Shown here piece after piece: positions 52,863 to 61,935 of a stretch of 64,000 bases of DNA. The stretch's first letter is position 1. Every line of letters starts with the position of its first letter. The translations under genes were made by a program, and so were the position numbers. Where the stretch lies: positions 1 to 64,000 of the forward strand of contig NZ_AMZN01000043.1 of assembly GCF_000331535.1 (NCBI RefSeq), given 5' to 3'. The notes beneath the pieces are model-generated. The model saw only the letters and a program-made list of their open reading frames with translations, did no database searches and was not told the DNA's origin. Source of the stretch: Fulvivirga imtechensis AK7 (GTDB lineage Bacteria; Bacteroidota; Bacteroidia; Cytophagales; Cyclobacteriaceae).

Positions 52863-55800
52863 ATGAAGTTGAGTAAAGTGAACTCTGTTGAATACATCGT
52901 GGCTATCGGTGCTTCAGCAGGAGGATTGACTCCGCTACAAGAGTTGGTGGACTCATTGCCTGAAAATATTGACAATACGGCTATAATTGTTGCACAACAT
53001 CTTAGCCCTGAATATAAGAGTATGCTGGCTGAAATTATCAGCCGTAAGACCCTGCTTCCGGCTACCGCCATCACCGATGGGGTGGAGCTGGAACCCAACC
53101 ACATTTATGTAACGCCACCGAATTGTGATGCCATCGTGAAAGGGCGGCACCTCGAAATTATGGAGTCGTCTGCTGGCGGACCGCGTCCTAATATAGACAG
53201 GCTCTTTAAATCCATGGCCCGGGAATATGGTAAAAGGGCCGTAGGAGTTGTTCTGTCAGGAACAGGGAAAGACGGAAGTAAGGGTATCATAGAACTGCGA
53301 AAGGCCGGAGGCCTGACTTTATGCCAGGATCTTGAGAGTTGCAAATATACAGGAATGCCTCATGCTGCCATTAGCACTGGTATGGTAGATCTGGTTTTAT
53401 CGCCCCGCGAGATCGGTGAAAATTTGGTTTCGATGATTTACAACCGGGCTGATATTATCTCTAGCGAAGAAAAAGTGCACGACAATGAAGAACATTATGG
53501 ATCCAGCGATGATATCAATACCATTCTGGACCTCCTTGAGGCAAAAATGGGCACAGACTTTTCCAATTATAAAGAGTCTACCATCATACGGAGGTTGGAA
53601 AAACGGCTGCACGATAAAAAATTCAACTCAGTTGAGGCATATCTTAAGTATATCAGAAATAATGACGATGAACTTGAAGAGTTCTTTAAATACCTTCTTA
53701 TAGGCGTCACATCCTTTTTTAGAGATACCGAAGCATTTGATGCACTAAAATTAGAGCTTAAGGAGCTTATTAAACAGAAGCCGGGGCGTTCCAAACTAAG
53801 GGTGTGGGTGCCCGGATGCGCTACAGGTGAAGAAAGTGTGAGCATTGCTATACTGATCAATGAGCTAATCGCAGAGACCGGCCGCTACGATATTAAGGCA
53901 CAGATATTTGCCACTGACATTAATATCAGGGCTTTAAAAGTGGCGCGAATGGGCATTTATAGTAAGGATAAGGTCGAGGTAATCCCAAAAGAACTGGTAC
54001 AAAAATATTTCGATAAGAATGATAAGGAATACGAGGTATCTCGTGACCTGAAGCAAACGATCCTTTATACCAAGCATGACCTAACCAGCAATCCGCCCTT
54101 TTTACGACTGGATATGATCAGTTGTCGCAATCTCTTTATTTATTTTAATCAACGGCTTCAAAATCATATTTTTCCCATTTTTCAATATTCCCTGTTACCC
54201 GGCGGTATTTTATTTCTGGGAAAATCAGAAACCGTTGGTCACTATAAGAATATTTTCAGCACTTTAAATGCCAAGTATCGCATCTTCTCCAGGAAAGACA
54301 GAGGCCCTTTAAAACCTTTGAGACTTCCGGCTACCAAGCCATTGGTAATGGATAAGAAGGTGCCTTCCAAACTTAACCTAAAGAATGAGTCGCTATCCAT
54401 CCATGAGATGGTCAAGGAAACACTCTACAATACATTTGAATATCCATATGTAGTAATAGACGAGAACCTTGATATTGTGGAAGTTTCAGGCGATACAAAT
54501 AGTTTTCTGAAGATTAAATCAGGCCTGGCAAATATGAACCTGCTGAGGTTAATAGTGGAAGACCTGCAAATTGAGGTTCGGGCACTGGTAATGCAGGCAA
54601 TAAAATCCATGAAAATTGAGCAGGGGGGGATAAGACGATATGAAGACAAGGGGGAGAGCCATTTGGTAAGGATAATGGTAAAACCATTGATCTATGCAAA
54701 ACCGGGTCATCCCTATTTTATGGTTATATTCGAATCTTTAGATGCTGTGGAACCATTTTTTATTGGAAATGATGCGGATAACAAGACTTTGATCGAGTCT
54801 CAGCGTAACCAGGAACTGGAATATGAGCTCATCAGCAATAAGCAACACATGAATACATTGGTGGAGGAGTTGGAAACTACAAACGAAGAGCTTCAGGCGC
54901 TTAACGAGGAGCTGCAATCATCCAATGAAGAACTCCAGGCATCCAATGAAGAACTTGAAACTTCCAATGAAGAGCTTCAGGCTACCAATGAGGAATTAGA
55001 AAATGCATATGTTGATCTGAGGCTCACCACCCAAAAGCTTTCGAGGCAAAAGCAGATGTGGGAAAAGCTCTCTGTTACATCACCAGATCATATTGCAGTT
55101 TTGAGGGGAGAGGATTTTATATTTGAATTTGTCAATCCGGCATATCAGGCATTATTTCCTAAACGTGAGCTGGAAGGCCATTCGGTGACCAGTGTTATGC
55201 CGGAGCTTGCCGCCCAGGGTTTTATTGACCTGCTCAGCGAAGTGCGGAGTAGCGGTAAACCTTTTCATGAGACAGAGGCAACTGTCACCATGGATTATGA
55301 TGGTAGCGGAAATGAAAAAACCCGGTATTTTAATTTTACATATGCTCCTTTGAAGTATTCAGACGAAGATGATCCGGACATAATTATTTACGCTGTTGAC
55401 GTTACTGAACATGTCAGGGATAGAAAAAAAGCCGAGAACAGTGCGCAATTTTTCAGCACTCTGGCGGAGTCTATGGCCCAGAAGATATGGACTGTTGATC
55501 CTGAAGGCTTTATTTCCTATATCAACCAGACGATGAGATCATACCTTTGTTATGAGGGCGAAGTTAAAGATCTGGAGCTTTCGGAGTATGTTCATGAAGA
55601 TGATATCCAATCTGATGCTGTGGGTGGGATCGAGGCCCTGAATGCAAAAGAAGAACACCGTAAGCAATACAGGTTGCGTGATAGTCAGGGTGTTTATCGC
55701 TGGCACCTGATAAGGAATTCGCCACTGATTAACGAAAAAGGAGATCTCGTAGTGTGGATATGCACTGCGACAGACATTCACGAGCAGAAGACGATTGAAG

Positions 55801-56474
55801 AGAAAAAAGATGAGTTTATGAGTATTGCAAGTCATGAACTTAAAACTCCTCTCACCACAGTAAAGGCATACATTGAACTTTTGGAGGAAGTATTAAAAGA
55901 AAGCGATGTCGAAACGGCCAGGCTGTATACTCAGAAGGCTTCCGCAGGCTTGCAAAGGATCAACTCCCTTGTTTCAGACCTCCTGGACGTAACCAGGATA
56001 CAAACCGGCAAGCTTAAATTCAGTATCTCGAAACTCGATTTTGATAAGCTTGTGGCACAGGCGGTCGATAATGCCCGCCCGCTGACCAATAATCACGAAA
56101 TAATCTTTGAAGGAAAAGCAAATGCACAAATTGAAGGAGATGCAAATCGGCTGGAGCAGGTGATGGTTAATCTGATCGGGAATGCTATCAAATATTCGAA
56201 CGGTGCAGATAAGGTGCTGATCAACACTTACAGGGAAAACGGACATGCTGTTTTTGAAGTTGTTGACTTTGGACCAGGTATTCAGCCACAATATCGCTCC
56301 AAAATATTTGAACGTTTTTATCGCTTAAACCAAAGCCACGACTATACTTCCGGTTTGGGAATTGGGTTATATATCTCGAAGCAAATAATCAGCCAACACA
56401 AGGGCGAAATAGGGGTCACAGACCATGAAAATCCCGGGAGTAAGTTTTATGTAAAATTACCTATTTTGAAATGA
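52863..56474 (+). CDS. CheB-CheR-PAS-histidine kinase fusion
   Basis: This protein has 1203 residues from the ATG at 52863 (a GTG immediately upstream is possible). The domains are: CheB methylesterase (about 8-190; triad S18 in 'GASAGG', H46 in 'AQHLSPEY', D137 in 'GTGKDGS'); CheR all-alpha plus methyltransferase (about 210-460; 'FFRDTEAF', 'VWVPGCATGEESVSIA'); a PAS-like segment; and a long coiled coil of 'NEELQ' heptads (about 660-730). Two PAS domains and HisKA follow (His in 'ASHELKTPLTTVKAYI', about 989), then HATPase_c. It is a soluble hybrid that probably couples methylation chemistry to phosphorelay. It is followed by its own receiver with a 4-bp overlap. Confidence 0.93.
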   Translation: MKLSKVNSVEYIVAIGASAGGLTPLQELVDSLPENIDNTAIIVAQHLSPEYKSMLAEIISRKTLLPATAITDGVELEPNHIYVTPPNCDAIVKGRHLEIMESSAGGPRPNIDRLFKSMAREYGKRAVGVVLSGTGKDGSKGIIELRKAGGLTLCQDLESCKYTGMPHAAISTGMVDLVLSPREIGENLVSMIYNRADIISSEEKVHDNEEHYGSSDDINTILDLLEAKMGTDFSNYKESTIIRRLEKRLHDKKFNSVEAYLKYIRNNDDELEEFFKYLLIGVTSFFRDTEAFDALKLELKELIKQKPGRSKLRVWVPGCATGEESVSIAILINELIAETGRYDIKAQIFATDINIRALKVARMGIYSKDKVEVIPKELVQKYFDKNDKEYEVSRDLKQTILYTKHDLTSNPPFLRLDMISCRNLFIYFNQRLQNHIFPIFQYSLLPGGILFLGKSETVGHYKNIFSTLNAKYRIFSRKDRGPLKPLRLPATKPLVMDKKVPSKLNLKNESLSIHEMVKETLYNTFEYPYVVIDENLDIVEVSGDTNSFLKIKSGLANMNLLRLIVEDLQIEVRALVMQAIKSMKIEQGGIRRYEDKGESHLVRIMVKPLIYAKPGHPYFMVIFESLDAVEPFFIGNDADNKTLIESQRNQELEYELISNKQHMNTLVEELETTNEELQALNEELQSSNEELQASNEELETSNEELQATNEELENAYVDLRLTTQKLSRQKQMWEKLSVTSPDHIAVLRGEDFIFEFVNPAYQALFPKRELEGHSVTSVMPELAAQGFIDLLSEVRSSGKPFHETEATVTMDYDGSGNEKTRYFNFTYAPLKYSDEDDPDIIIYAVDVTEHVRDRKKAENSAQFFSTLAESMAQKIWTVDPEGFISYINQTMRSYLCYEGEVKDLELSEYVHEDDIQSDAVGGIEALNAKEEHRKQYRLRDSQGVYRWHLIRNSPLINEKGDLVVWICTATDIHEQKTIEEKKDEFMSIASHELKTPLTTVKAYIELLEEVLKESDVETARLYTQKASAGLQRINSLVSDLLDVTRIQTGKLKFSISKLDFDKLVAQAVDNARPLTNNHEIIFEGKANAQIEGDANRLEQVMVNLIGNAIKYSNGADKVLINTYRENGHAVFEVVDFGPGIQPQYRSKIFERFYRLNQSHDYTSGLGIGLYISKQIISQHKGEIGVTDHENPGSKFYVKLPILK

Positions 56475-56830
56475 AGAAGACAATCTTGATTTGTGATGAT
56501 GATAAGGACATACTCGAACTTTGTACTTTCATTCTGATAAAGAATTATCATATAAAAACCGCTCCTGAGATTAGCAGCGCCAGACATTTGATAGCTGAAC
56601 AACAGCCCGATCTGGTGCTTATGGATCTGTGGATACCAAAGATAGGAGGTGAAGCGGCCCTGTCAGAGCTAAAAAAAAGCCCAGATACGGCTTCAATACC
56701 TATAATTTTATTTTCAGCCAATGAAAAAATCAAAACCATAGCTTCAGACCTCAATGCAGACGGCTATATCAAAAAGCCCTTTTCTGTTCAATACCTCAAG
56801 AGTTATATCAGCGAAAAAATTGGATCTTAA
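56471..56830 (+). CDS. single-domain response regulator (receiver)
   Basis: This 119-residue CheY-like protein has the acidic pair in 'ICDDDKD', the phospho-acceptor Asp in 'LVLMDLWIPK' (about residue 53), Ser in 'IILFSANE', and Lys in 'YIKKPFS'. It has no output domain. Its ATG overlaps the kinase stop by 4 bp, so it is the cognate receiver of the CheB-CheR-kinase fusion. Confidence 0.95.
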   Translation: MKKTILICDDDKDILELCTFILIKNYHIKTAPEISSARHLIAEQQPDLVLMDLWIPKIGGEAALSELKKSPDTASIPIILFSANEKIKTIASDLNADGYIKKPFSVQYLKSYISEKIGS

Positions 56831-57034
56831 AACCTTGTATCTGCTGATGTTGAAATAATTGCGCATTATGTGTACTAATGGAAGCTTTGATTCCTGATAA
56901 AACCCGCTATTTGTCTCTTAATCAATATGGTATATCATTTGAAGGGTCACTTTATAAGGCATGATCTACGTGTTCATGTTTTATCAACCCACAACGCACA
57001 AGGTCATGCGATCTTGTAAATTAAATGATGTACC

Positions 57035-58474
57035 ATGAATTTGCGCTATATAACTTATCCGCTTTTAGTACTCGTATTATTGCTGCTGAAGTCTTGCGCT
57101 ACCAATCCTGTTACAGGTAAAAAGGACTTTATGCTACTTTCTACACAGCAGGAGATAGCAATGGGCAGAGAGGCAGATCCCGATATTGTACAGTTTTTTG
57201 GACTTTATGAGTCACCACAGCTTCAACGGTTTATTGATCAGAAAGGCCAGGAGATGGTGAAAATATCGCATAGAAATGAGCTGGAATATGAATTTAAGAT
57301 AGTTGACTCACCCGTTATCAATGCCTTTGCTGTACCGGGTGGATATGTTTATTTTACAAGAGGCATCATGGCTCATTTCAACAATGAAGCAGAGTTTGCG
57401 GGGGTATTGGGTCATGAGATCGGGCACATAGCTGCTCGCCATTCTGCAAAACAATATAGCAAAGCGATGGCTGCCCAACTGGGACTGGCAGTGGGATCTA
57501 TAGCTTCTGAAAAATTTCGACAGTTTGCCGATGTTGCACAAACAGGGGTCGGACTATTATTCCTGAAGTTTGGCAGGGATGCTGAACGGCAATCCGATAA
57601 GCTTGGCGTGGAGTATTCTACCAAAATAGGTTATGACGCACACGAAATGGCTGGCTTCTTCAATACTTTACAGCGTAAGCAGGAACAATCAGGCCAGGAA
57701 AGCATACCTGATTTTTTGTCTACGCACCCAAATCCACAGGATAGGTTTAAAACCGTTAATCAACTGGCAACTCAATGGCAGAAAAAACTGAATATAACTA
57801 ATCCGGCCGAAAACAGGGATAGCTACCTTCGGATGATCGATGGTATCGTATATGGTGAAGACCCCAGGCAGGGTTATGTTGAGAACAATGTTTTTTATCA
57901 TCCTGTAATGAAGTTTCAGTACCCCATCCCTCGGGGTTGGAACATTCAAAATACTCCACAGCAGGTACAAATGGCACCTGATAACGGAGAAGCATTGATG
58001 ATGCTGACACTATCTGGTGAGCGCACACTTGAGGCTGCTGCAGAGGCAGTTCTGAAAAACTATCAATTGAGCCTGGTCGAATCCAATAAAGTAAATGTCA
58101 ATGGTTTTCCGGCAATAGTCATGGTGGCGGATCAGCAGCAGGACCAAACCATTCGCACCTTAACATATGTTATCGAAGACGATGACAGGATCTATAATTT
58201 TATTGGGGTAACACTCCTCAATAACTTCAGTAGTTACAGTTCCACTTTCAGGGCAACAATGGGAGAGTTTAGCAGGCTGACTGATCGTTCTAAAATAGAT
58301 GTGGAACCTGCAAGGATAAGGATAAAGACCGTTAATCAAACCGGGACGTTAGAAGATGCGTTGAAACAATTAGGTGCCGGTAACAACCAGATGAATGAAT
58401 TGGCAGTACTCAATGGTATGGAGTTAAATGATCGTGTCACTCAGGGCATGCTTATTAAGGTCATTGAAAAATAA
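57035..58474 (+). CDS. M48-family metalloprotease lipoprotein (LoiP/BepA-like)
   Basis: This 479-residue protein has a lipobox 'LLLKSC' (Cys22) and the classic 'ATNPVTGKKDFML' mature start. The zinc motif is 'GVLGHEIGHIAARHS' (HExxH), with the third ligand Glu in 'AERQSDKLGVEYS'. The protease domain (about 40-250) is followed by a beta-rich region and a C-terminal LysM-like fold ('LEDALKQLGAGNNQMNELAVLNGMELNDRV'). It probably performs quality control of outer-membrane proteins in the periplasm. Single gene. Confidence 0.93.
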   Translation: MNLRYITYPLLVLVLLLLKSCATNPVTGKKDFMLLSTQQEIAMGREADPDIVQFFGLYESPQLQRFIDQKGQEMVKISHRNELEYEFKIVDSPVINAFAVPGGYVYFTRGIMAHFNNEAEFAGVLGHEIGHIAARHSAKQYSKAMAAQLGLAVGSIASEKFRQFADVAQTGVGLLFLKFGRDAERQSDKLGVEYSTKIGYDAHEMAGFFNTLQRKQEQSGQESIPDFLSTHPNPQDRFKTVNQLATQWQKKLNITNPAENRDSYLRMIDGIVYGEDPRQGYVENNVFYHPVMKFQYPIPRGWNIQNTPQQVQMAPDNGEALMMLTLSGERTLEAAAEAVLKNYQLSLVESNKVNVNGFPAIVMVADQQQDQTIRTLTYVIEDDDRIYNFIGVTLLNNFSSYSSTFRATMGEFSRLTDRSKIDVEPARIRIKTVNQTGTLEDALKQLGAGNNQMNELAVLNGMELNDRVTQGMLIKVIEK

Positions 58475-58557
58475 TGTTGTCAGGTGAGGTTTCCATGTTC
58501 GAGTATCACAGGTTAGTTTGGAAACCTTCACCTGATTAACTATTCATGGAGCTACAC

Positions 58558-60348
58558 CTATGATCTTATCGTAGCACTGTCATTGCCGATAAGGATGGGT
58601 TCGCCAAACCTTCCCTTTGGATCTTTATTCTCAAGCTTGAGAACACCTCTGGGACACACCGATGAGCATACACCACAACCAACACATGATGCACGAATAA
58701 TATTTTGACCTCTTTGCGCATACCACCGCACATCGATACCCATTTCGCAATATGTAGAGCAATTGCCGCAACTGATGCACTGGCCACCATTTGTTGTGAT
58801 CCTGAATCGTGATTTAAAGCGCTGGACAATACCCAAATAAGCAGCTAACGGACAACCAAACCTGCACCACACCCGGTTACCCATAAAAGGATAAAAACCA
58901 ACCCCAACCACTCCGGCAAAGGCGGCCCCGATTAGAAATCCATATACGGAACGAATGTCATAGGTGTTGATGCCCAGCAGCATGCTACTGCCCGTGAAGT
59001 AGGTGTACAACACTCCAATGGTCATTATCACGGAAAATACCAGTATGCCATGTACCATCCATCTTTCGATTTGCCAGGCTTTTAGTGACTTATCGGATAA
59101 CTGGCGATATGGGTCACCTAAAGTTTCTGCCAGGCCACCACACCCGCATACCCAGGAGCAATACCAGCGCTTGCCGTAGAAATAGGTGATCACAGGCACC
59201 CCGATGATAATGAGAATAATTCCCCAGACGAGCATGGCGATGCCGATTGTGCCGCTACTGGTTAGCGTGCTAAGATTATAGTCGAAGAAAAAAGTATAAT
59301 TTAGCGGCCAGATATTTTTCAGGTCCATGCTCGGTTGGTTGAGGCGGATCAGTATTTCGGGTATCAGGAAAGCAAAGGCCACCTGAAAAAATATGACAGA
59401 CAACGTTCTGATAATATGATATTTACTGTGCCTGTATTTGATGATCATCCTTACGCCCATTACGCCAATTGCCAGCGTGTAAAGAAAACCGTAGAAGAAC
59501 CATTGGCTGGCCTCATGGCCGTTAAGCACTTTACTTATCGGATCAACCAGGAGCATCCAGCTTGTCATGTATTCAGGATACCAGTATAGTATTACATAAA
59601 AGCCAATAAGTAGCGTTCCGGTAATATATCCTATCCACCCTCTGCCTGTGTTGGCGCTATGAAATACATGATCATTTTTGATGCCGGGTAAAAGCTTCAA
59701 CTTTGGCAATATGAAAATAAGCGCCCCAAGTATACCCAGCCCAATAGTGAGAACAAGCCATAATGTGGTGTTTTCAGAAACAGGCCCAAAACTGGAATGG
59801 CGGGTGAGCGCCAGTTTAAGCGCCTTGATCTTATAATCGCTAAACCCCTGATCATTAATAATACTGGTGTTAATGTTTTGGCGCGTATTTTCAAGCTGCT
59901 CTCTCAGGCCTTGTTCACTCTCATATTGTCGCTCATTCATCCAACTTGTATAATCCTTCAGTTTTCGAGCCTTAAACCGGCCTGTTTCTGTGGTATCGAA
60001 GGCATTAGTGATCTTTTCATTACTATATTGTATGTCCTGACCGGGGAATTGAGAGATCACATTGCCGATATCCATATCTGTTATTTCGAATTTTGAACTG
60101 ATGTGCTGGTTTTCCCTTTCAAGATACTCTTCGATATTTTCATTAAAGGTATAGCCTGACTGGTACGCAATACCTTTCATGGGAGACAGCGCTGTGCCGA
60201 GCATTTTGCGCTCTGAAGGATCAGTTACAGCCCGCTCCAAAGCTGCGTCTGTGAGTCGATACTTGTTTAAAAATAATAACACTATAAGCAGGGCTGAAGA
60301 AATAATAAAAATGCCCATACCTGCTTTTTGAAATAGACTTGCTTTCAT
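58558..60348 (-). CDS. NosR/NapH-like membrane ferredoxin protein
   Basis: This 596-residue protein has one N-terminal membrane helix, a periplasmic region of about 160 residues, and about six further hydrophobic segments. It carries two Cys clusters of the NapH/NosR type ('WYCSWVCGCGGLAE' and 'VWCRFGCPLAAYLG') and two C-terminal 4Fe-4S ferredoxin motifs ('CISCGNCSTYCEMG' and 'CVGCGVCSSVCPRG'). It should pass electrons between quinol and a soluble partner. It lies 9 bp downstream of the FAD oxidoreductase gene on the same strand and is probably translated with it. The acceptor is unknown. Confidence 0.85.
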   Translation of the reverse strand: MKASLFQKAGMGIFIISSALLIVLLFLNKYRLTDAALERAVTDPSERKMLGTALSPMKGIAYQSGYTFNENIEEYLERENQHISSKFEITDMDIGNVISQFPGQDIQYSNEKITNAFDTTETGRFKARKLKDYTSWMNERQYESEQGLREQLENTRQNINTSIINDQGFSDYKIKALKLALTRHSSFGPVSENTTLWLVLTIGLGILGALIFILPKLKLLPGIKNDHVFHSANTGRGWIGYITGTLLIGFYVILYWYPEYMTSWMLLVDPISKVLNGHEASQWFFYGFLYTLAIGVMGVRMIIKYRHSKYHIIRTLSVIFFQVAFAFLIPEILIRLNQPSMDLKNIWPLNYTFFFDYNLSTLTSSGTIGIAMLVWGIILIIIGVPVITYFYGKRWYCSWVCGCGGLAETLGDPYRQLSDKSLKAWQIERWMVHGILVFSVIMTIGVLYTYFTGSSMLLGINTYDIRSVYGFLIGAAFAGVVGVGFYPFMGNRVWCRFGCPLAAYLGIVQRFKSRFRITTNGGQCISCGNCSTYCEMGIDVRWYAQRGQNIIRASCVGCGVCSSVCPRGVLKLENKDPKGRFGEPILIGNDSATIRS

Positions 60349-60357
60349 AAGATCTTG

Positions 60358-61686
60358 TTAAAAAATACCTAATGTTTTCCTTCGCTGCCTTGATGCAACC
60401 CGTATTTCCGGGTATTGACCGGAAAATGCCTGGATTACATCTTTTTCATGATTCTTAAAAAATTCAGGGTCAAAATTAGCTTCCCTGAGATGGGAGATTA
60501 TGTGTCCGATATCTACCTTTTCCTTGAGCCATTGATCAAAGCACTCATGCTTCAGGCGAATACCAAAGGTGTTAATACCAAAAAAAGTCTGTTCATTTTT
60601 GTCAAATACAAAATGCATGGCCAGTTTACCAGAGGAGTGTTCCCAGTAAAATTCGTCTTCGTTAGCGCCAAGCTGAGGCTTAACATTTCCATACGTCTGA
60701 TACTCTATATCAAAAAACTTGGCTGAGTTAAACCATGGGCCGGGGTGGTAGGCTATTTTGTTGCCGCAGATGGTTTGTGCAACAGTTTCTCCCATCATTC
60801 GACCTGTATACCACACTTGCTCTATGGCTGTCCTGCCTGCAATAGCTTTTCTACGTTCTGCACAATCACCGATAGCATATACATCCGGAATATTGGTTTC
60901 CAGGAATTCATTCACCAGCACACCCCGGTTGGTTTCTATGGCTGTACTTTTCACCAGGTCTGTATTGGGGTGTACTCCCGCAGTTAACCCTACAAACTGA
61001 CATGCTATTTCTTCTCCCGTATTTGTTACAACAGCACGTACACGTCCATTTTTATCTGGCAGGATTTCCTTTAGCTCAGTTTCCAGTTTCAGGTCAATAT
61101 GGTGCTCACGTATATGTCTGCTGATCATGGAAGCCTCCTGTTCGGGCAGCACATTATTCCAGAACTGCTTTTCCCGAACAAGGAAGGTCACCGGTATGTT
61201 CCTGGAATGAAGCATTTCCGACAGCTCTATTCCGATCAGGCCACCCCCCACTACTACACCACGGGCAATTCCCTGTGTGTATCGTTCTATCCGGTCCAGG
61301 TCCTGCAGGCTTACCATACCCGTCACTCCCTCCAGTTCCTGACCCGGCCATCCGAATTTATTAGGTTTTGCTCCGGTGGCTATGATCAACACATCATATC
61401 GGAGAGGGGGTGATGAGGCCAGAGTTACCTGCTTTTGCTTGGTATCTATCTTTTCTACATAATCATGAATAAGATTGATCCTGTTCTTTTTCCAAAACCG
61501 ATCTTCATAAGGTTTGGTATGATGATACTTCATATGCCCCATATAAATATACATGAGTGCAGTTCGCGACCAGAAATGTTTCGATTCGGCAGAGATTAAA
61601 GTAATATCATAATCACTATTCTTGCGAATGTGTCTGGCGGCAGTAGTGCCTGCAATACCATTTCCTATGATGACAATGTGCTTCAT
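60358..61686 (-). CDS. NAD(P)/FAD-dependent oxidoreductase (NirB-N/rubredoxin-reductase-like)
   Basis: This 442-residue protein has an FAD GxGxxG in 'HIVIIGNGIAGTTAARHI', a second Rossmann motif 'GVVVGGGLIGIELSEMLHSRNIPVTFLVRE' for NAD(P)H, and 'DVYAIGDCAERRKAI' for flavin ribityl binding. It lacks redox-active Cys pairs, so it resembles rubredoxin/ferredoxin reductases or the NirB N-terminal half. It heads the two-gene unit and likely feeds electrons to the membrane ferredoxin protein encoded after it. Confidence 0.9.
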   Translation of the reverse strand: MKHIVIIGNGIAGTTAARHIRKNSDYDITLISAESKHFWSRTALMYIYMGHMKYHHTKPYEDRFWKKNRINLIHDYVEKIDTKQKQVTLASSPPLRYDVLIIATGAKPNKFGWPGQELEGVTGMVSLQDLDRIERYTQGIARGVVVGGGLIGIELSEMLHSRNIPVTFLVREKQFWNNVLPEQEASMISRHIREHHIDLKLETELKEILPDKNGRVRAVVTNTGEEIACQFVGLTAGVHPNTDLVKSTAIETNRGVLVNEFLETNIPDVYAIGDCAERRKAIAGRTAIEQVWYTGRMMGETVAQTICGNKIAYHPGPWFNSAKFFDIEYQTYGNVKPQLGANEDEFYWEHSSGKLAMHFVFDKNEQTFFGINTFGIRLKHECFDQWLKEKVDIGHIISHLREANFDPEFFKNHEKDVIQAFSGQYPEIRVASRQRRKTLGIF

Positions 61687-61851
61687 TTAGAGATCTAAAA
61701 GATAAAGATGATTGTTTCAACGGTCATGTGCTGTCAAACGTTTAACAAATCATTTGATGTGTCATGCTGTTGACATGTGGTAAGATACTAATTATGATCT
61801 CAACGGGCCAATATAGTAGTTGAACTTTTGGGCGTTGCACGAAGGACGATT

Positions 61852-61881
61852 TTGACTCTGAACAAAAAATACCAAAATTTG
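61852..61881 (+). promoter_or_regulatory. candidate Bacteroidota promoter for the MMPL gene
   Basis: A -33 TTG (61852-61854), a 19-bp spacer and a -7 box AAAATTTG (61874-61881; one mismatch to TAnnTTTG) lie 55 bp upstream of the ATG. Spacing matches the Bacteroidota sigma-70 pattern. Confidence 0.55.
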
Positions 61882-61935
61882 CGGATCGGTTTATCAATAT
61901 CTATATTCCGCCACCATAAAGAGGAACATTTTTAA

